Assembly (NCBI RefSeq): GCF_022811645.1
Contig: NZ_CP094534.1
Span: 3,658,001 to 3,722,000 of the forward strand
DNA: 64,000 nucleotides
Source: Hymenobacter monticola
GTDB lineage: Bacteria; Bacteroidota; Bacteroidia; Cytophagales; Hymenobacteraceae
Direction: 5' to 3'
The first letter of the stretch is position 1. Every line of letters starts with the position of its first letter. Positions 60,731 through 64,000 of this stretch are shown here, piece by piece. The notes below the pieces were generated by a model. The model was not told the DNA's origin and searched no databases. It saw only the letters and a program-made list of their open reading frames with translations. The translations under genes were made by a program, and so were the position numbers.

Positions 60731-61123
60731 TCAACCAACGGCCCCTTGCGGCCCGGCCACCACCAGCAGCAGGGCGTCTTCGGCGGCGGGGGTGAGGCGC
60801 CAGTAACGGTACAGGCTGCGGTATTCCCAGGTTGTCAGGTCAAGTTCGCCGAGGCGCACGGCCACGCGGGCGGCGGCCCGGGCGGGCAGGCTGGCCGCCT
60901 CGGCTAGTTCGGCGGTGGTGCGCTCGGGATACTGCATCAGAGCCAGCAGCATGAGCCGCAAGCGCAGGCGCCCGCGCTTGTCACGCACCTTATAGGTCTT
61001 CAACAGCCAGTCCTCGATGCGGGCCTGCACGGCGGCGGGCTCCATGCTGAGCGGGGGAGGGGGCGGCGGGTTGTCGCGCTCGGCCACGCGGCGAGCAAAG
61101 GCGGTGGGGAGGTTGTCGGGCAT
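60731..61123 (-). CDS. Hypothetical protein, possibly winged-helix
   Basis: 130 residues. A proline run follows the N-terminus (RDNPPPPPPLSMEPAAVQ). The remainder (LLALMQYPERTTAELAEAASLPARAAARVAVRLGELDLTT) has the spacing of a helix-turn-helix of winged-helix type, and the next part (YRSLYRYWRLTPAAEDAL) could be a wing. I do not recognise the family. If it binds DNA, the array of 21-bp repeats just upstream is an obvious candidate target, but this is speculation. Confidence 0.68.
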   Translation of the reverse strand: MPDNLPTAFARRVAERDNPPPPPPLSMEPAAVQARIEDWLLKTYKVRDKRGRLRLRLMLLALMQYPERTTAELAEAASLPARAAARVAVRLGELDLTTWEYRSLYRYWRLTPAAEDALLLVVAGPQGAVG

Positions 61124-61158
61124 GTGGTAGGGCCGGGGATGAGTAAGCCGGTAAAATA

Positions 61159-61368
61159 GCTGGCTAATTTAATGTATCATCAGGCTAATTTATCTAATTA
61201 TCTGGCTAATTAACTGCAAATCCTGGCTAATTAACCGAAAAATCTGGCTGATTGATAGCAACGTCTGACTAATTAACCGGAAACGCTGACTAACTAATTT
61301 CAATACCCGGCTAACTAGTCGCAATATCTGGCTAATTAAGCGGAAGGGCTGGCTAACTTGCCTCTTGC
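61159..61368. repeat. Ten tandem 21-bp AT-rich repeats
   Basis: Ten units of exactly 21 bp start at 61159 and continue every 21 bp. Each begins with a CTGGCTAATTAA-like core; the remaining nine bases vary. Units 3, 4 and 9 have the full core; others differ by one to five bases, and unit 10 (61348-61368) is the most degenerate. The array is far more AT-rich than its surroundings. Read on the minus strand, units 3-10 give a heptad pattern (for example IFRLISQ), and units 1 and 2 carry stop codons in that frame. No gene can be assigned. Confidence 0.92.
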
Positions 61369-61386
61369 GTGGTGTGGCGCGACCGG

Positions 61387-61494
61387 GCGCCTCACCCCCC
61401 CGGCCCCCTCTCCGAAAAGGAGAGGGGGTGCGTTCTGGCAAAGCAGACGTCTGGCACCCTTCTCCTTTTCGGAGAGGGACCGGGGGTGAGGCGC
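61387..61494. repeat. Inverted repeat, CCTCACCCCC family, copy 3
   Basis: The arms at 61387-61421 and 61462-61494 are near-complementary (GCGCCTCACCCCC start). It lies between the tandem array and the PIG-L gene start. Confidence 0.83.
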
Positions 61495-61538
61495 GCCGTT
61501 GAACGGTAACTTCACGCCTCAATTCTGGTTTCCCGCGC

Positions 61539-64000
61539 ATGATTCGTTCCTTACGCCCGCTGCTCGCGGCCCTGCTGCTGCCCCTCACGGCCCTGGCCCA
61601 AACGCCCAAAACCTACACCTCCTCCGAAATCCTGCTGGGCCTCAAGAAGCTCAACGTGCTGGGCTCGGTGATGTACCTGGCCGCCCACCCCGACGACGAA
61701 AACACCCGCCTCATCGCCTACCTGGCCAACGAGCGCCTGCTCGAAACCAGCTACCTGAGCTGCACCCGCGGCGACGGCGGCCAGAACCTCATCGGCCCCG
61801 AGCTGCGCGAAGGCCTCGGCGTGATTCGCACGCAGGAGCTGCTGGCGGCGCGGCGGCTCGATGGCGGCCGGCAGTTCTTCACCCGCGCCAACGACTTCGG
61901 CTTCTCGAAAACCTCCGACGAAACCTTCCGCATCTGGGACAAGGAGCAGGTGCTCGCCGACATGGTGTGGGTCATCCGCCAGCGCCGGCCCGACGTGCTC
62001 ATCACCCGCTTCCCGCCCGATGCCCGCGCCGGCCACGGCCACCACCAAGCCAGCGCCATCCTCGCCGCCGAAGCCTTCGACGCCGCCGGCGACCCCAAGC
62101 GCTTCCCCGAACAGCTCCAGTACGTGCAAGCCTGGCAGCCCAAGCGCCTGCTCTGGAACACCGGCAGCTTCTTCGTGAAGCCCGGCGAAAACATGGACGG
62201 CTACCTCAAGCTCGACGCCGGCGGCTACAACCCCCTGCTGGGCCAGAGCTACGGCGAAATCGCGGCCCGCAGCCGCAGCAACCACCGCAGCCAGGGCTTC
62301 GGCTCGGCCGCCCAGCGGGGCGAGGCGCTGGAGTATTTCCAGCCCGTGAAAGGCGACAAGGCCACCAAAGACCTGTTCGAAGGCGTGGACCAGACCTGGA
62401 ACCGCGTGCCCGGCGGCGCGGCCGTGGGCAAGCTCATCGAGGAGGTGATTCGCAAGTACGACCCAAGCAACCCCAGCGCCAGCGTGGCGGGGCTGCTGAA
62501 GGTGCGGGAAGCGGTAGAAAAGATGGTTTCTTCTTCTTACAACAGCCAAGCAACTCGTGATTCAAATGCGACATTCTGGGCCTTGGAAAAAGAAGCAGAA
62601 GTGCAAACACTAATTCAGGCAGCCTCGGGTATTTATGTTGATGCTGTTGCAGATGTTCCCACTGCAGTGGCAGGGCAGAAGCTGATTATTAATCTGGAAG
62701 TCGCAAACAGAGCAACAGCACCACTAAAAATCAATTCCATCAGTAGTTTCGGTTTGGTATCTATTGACACAGCCTTTGAAAAACCAATTGTCGTTGATGC
62801 CGGCAAAGCTTTACGGATGCCATTGCATGGTACTGTAAGCACATTCTTGTCAAGCGACGGTTTCGCGAAGGGAGCGAAGAAACGTGACATCAAAGAGAAA
62901 CAATATCCTGCTTTTTCCCAGCCGTATTGGTTGTTAGAAAAAGGCTCAGTTGGAATGTATGCCATCCCCAACCAGTATGTTGTTGGTCGCACAACCTTGT
63001 ACCCGCCGTTGAGCGCAATTTCATCATCTGGTTCCGGTGGAATGCAAAACGTTGTTACACCAGGTCAACACTTGATTGGAAACGCAGAGAATGGACCAAT
63101 TGCCAGTATCGCAGTATTTACATCAGCAGGTAATGCATCAATTCTGGGTTCTGCTATTCAATACAAACACACCGACCCGGTGCTGGGCGAATTATACCAG
63201 CCGCTGGCCGTGGTGCCGCCCGTGCTGGTGAACCTGCCGCCCGCCCGTTCCTACGTCTTCGCCGATGCCCAGCCCAAGACCGTGCCCGTCACGCTGCGGG
63301 CCGGGCGCGCCGGGGTGAGCGGCCGCCTGGCCCTGGCCCTGCCCGCCGGCTGGAAGTGCGAGCCCGCCACCGCCGACTTCGCCCTCGCCGCCAAAGACGA
63401 GGAGTTGACCGTGAACTTCCAGGTGCAGCCCCTGGCCGGCGCCGCGCCCGGCCGCGCCGAGCTGCGCGCCACCGCCACCGTGGCCGGCCAGGCCTACGCC
63501 CGCGGCATCCAGAAGATTGAGTACCCGCACATCCCCACGCAGTTCCTCTTCCCCGAGGCCGTGGCCCCGCTGGTGAAGCTCGACCTGAAGCGGCGCGGCC
63601 AGAACGTGGCCTACCTCATGGGCGCCGGCGACGAAGTGCCCGATGCCCTGCGCCAAATTGGCTACAACGTGACGCTACTGAAACCTGAGGAGCTGAACGC
63701 CGCCAACCTGAAAAAATATGATGCCCTGGTGCTGGGCGTCCGCGCCTACAACACCGTGGACCGGCTCAAAACCCAGCAGCCCGAAATCCTCAAATACATC
63801 GAGCAGGGCGGCAACGTGGTGGTGCAATACGTGGTGAACCGCGGCACCGTGATGCCCGAAATCGGCCCCTACCCGATGAGCCTCAGCACCGACCGCGTGA
63901 CCGTGGAAGATGCCCCCGTGACCCTGAAGAAGCACCAACTGCTGGCCGCCCCCAACAAAATCACCGAGCAGGATTTCCGCGGTTGGGTGCAGGAGCAGGG
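61539..64000 (+). CDS. PIG-L/LmbE-type deacetylase, exported (3' end outside window)
   Basis: The frame is open from the ATG at 61539 to the window edge (more than 820 residues). A signal peptide (LAALLLPLTALAQ) is followed by the PIG-L domain with metal motif AAHPDDENTR (His50, Asp52, Asp53), SCTRGDGGQN and the second ligand region ARAGHGHHQASA. The long C-terminal part after residue 330 resembles the extended PIG-L proteins of Bacteroidota, with GATase-like and beta-sandwich regions (ALVLGVRAYNTVDRL). PIG-L enzymes remove acetyl groups from GlcNAc-like sugars; here the substrate is unknown. A low-GC block at 62525-63170 within the gene stands out. Confidence 0.88.
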   Translation, partial: MIRSLRPLLAALLLPLTALAQTPKTYTSSEILLGLKKLNVLGSVMYLAAHPDDENTRLIAYLANERLLETSYLSCTRGDGGQNLIGPELREGLGVIRTQELLAARRLDGGRQFFTRANDFGFSKTSDETFRIWDKEQVLADMVWVIRQRRPDVLITRFPPDARAGHGHHQASAILAAEAFDAAGDPKRFPEQLQYVQAWQPKRLLWNTGSFFVKPGENMDGYLKLDAGGYNPLLGQSYGEIAARSRSNHRSQGFGSAAQRGEALEYFQPVKGDKATKDLFEGVDQTWNRVPGGAAVGKLIEEVIRKYDPSNPSASVAGLLKVREAVEKMVSSSYNSQATRDSNATFWALEKEAEVQTLIQAASGIYVDAVADVPTAVAGQKLIINLEVANRATAPLKINSISSFGLVSIDTAFEKPIVVDAGKALRMPLHGTVSTFLSSDGFAKGAKKRDIKEKQYPAFSQPYWLLEKGSVGMYAIPNQYVVGRTTLYPPLSAISSSGSGGMQNVVTPGQHLIGNAENGPIASIAVFTSAGNASILGSAIQYKHTDPVLGELYQPLAVVPPVLVNLPPARSYVFADAQPKTVPVTLRAGRAGVSGRLALALPAGWKCEPATADFALAAKDEELTVNFQVQPLAGAAPGRAELRATATVAGQAYARGIQKIEYPHIPTQFLFPEAVAPLVKLDLKRRGQNVAYLMGAGDEVPDALRQIGYNVTLLKPEELNAANLKKYDALVLGVRAYNTVDRLKTQQPEILKYIEQGGNVVVQYVVNRGTVMPEIGPYPMSLSTDRVTVEDAPVTLKKHQLLAAPNKITEQDFRGWVQEQ

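Larger units (their letters stand above)
61124..61538. other. Divergent region with tandem array and inverted repeat
   Basis: The 415 bp between the small unknown gene (-) and the PIG-L gene (+) hold the 21-bp tandem array (61159-61368) and an inverted repeat (61387-61494). I see no matching TAnnTTTG promoter in either direction. Confidence 0.8.

Noticed and set aside
61159..61368. CRISPR array
   Set aside because: Repeat units are contiguous with no unique spacers of 25-40 bp and there are no cas genes in the window.
61190..61609. Minus frame with C-terminal heptad repeats over the 21-bp array
   Set aside because: Its N-terminal part runs through an inverted repeat and the PIG-L start, and the first two repeat units carry stops. 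Kept as an observation on the array, not as a gene.
1..64000. tRNA and rRNA genes
   Set aside because: I looked in the gene-free regions for TTCGA-type T-loops, CCA ends and conserved rRNA words and found none.

Overview
The window is high-GC DNA from a member of the Bacteroidota, most likely Hymenobacter or a close relative in the Hymenobacteraceae (Cytophagales). The evidence is: type IX secretion system (T9SS) cargo with type A and type B C-terminal sorting domains, an adjacent PorV/PorU2 pair, Bacteroidota-type promoters (TAnnTTTG, one with TTG at exactly 19 bp), no obvious Shine-Dalgarno sequences, and a LytS/LytTR two-component pair. It reads as ordinary chromosome. I see no transposase, integrase, phage gene, CRISPR array, rRNA or tRNA.

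Layout. 1-7.3 kb: 3' part of a GH3 glycosidase with a PA14 insert, type I pullulanase (-), LytS-type kinase and LytTR regulator, and a family 4 glycosyltransferase. 7.3-7.9 kb: no protein gene, but a promoter-to-terminator unit that may encode a structured RNA. 7.9-16.5 kb: two large T9SS surface proteins with related middle and C-terminal parts. 16.9-19.6 kb (-): a short isc operon, iscS-iscU-unknown-iscA. 19.9-22.5 kb (+): methylmalonyl-CoA epimerase, TsaC/Sua5, and a CCA-adding-type nucleotidyltransferase. 22.7-25.8 kb (-): PadR regulator and a PspC/GIN membrane protein. 26.2-32.6 kb (+): PorV-like barrel and PorU2-like C25 sortase. 32.7-35.6 kb (-): folA, fmt, and a DUF1343 lipoprotein. 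35.7-41 kb: FtsX/LolE-like permease, M23 peptidase (-), PaaE-like reductase, M3 oligopeptidase. 41-47.5 kb: small lipoproteins, TetR regulator, an LTD T9SS protein, thiL, a glycine-zipper protein, an NTF2-like lipoprotein and two unknown genes. 47.5-57.6 kb (-): rlmD, a 2014-residue T9SS type B repeat protein, and a GEVED/PKD T9SS protein. 57.8-64 kb: an SDR, an S8 protease lipoprotein (-), a small unknown gene (-), and a PIG-L/LmbE-type deacetylase running off the right edge.

The genes that most clearly work together are PorV/PorU2 and the five T9SS-sorted proteins; the isc genes; and PadR with the PspC protein, whose promoter carries a palindrome.

The most striking non-coding signal is the number of long, near-perfect inverted repeats between genes. 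I count about 17, with arms of 25-46 bp in several sequence families. Many start on or within a few bases of a stop codon, and three enclose an intrinsic terminator hairpin. Two copies of one family bracket the cca gene. A separate array of ten exact-period 21-bp AT-rich repeats (61159-61368) lies in the divergent region before the PIG-L gene. These repeats, the RNA candidate at 7.4 kb, and a low-GC block inside the PIG-L gene are the leads I would follow first. I did not find a clearly new multi-gene system.
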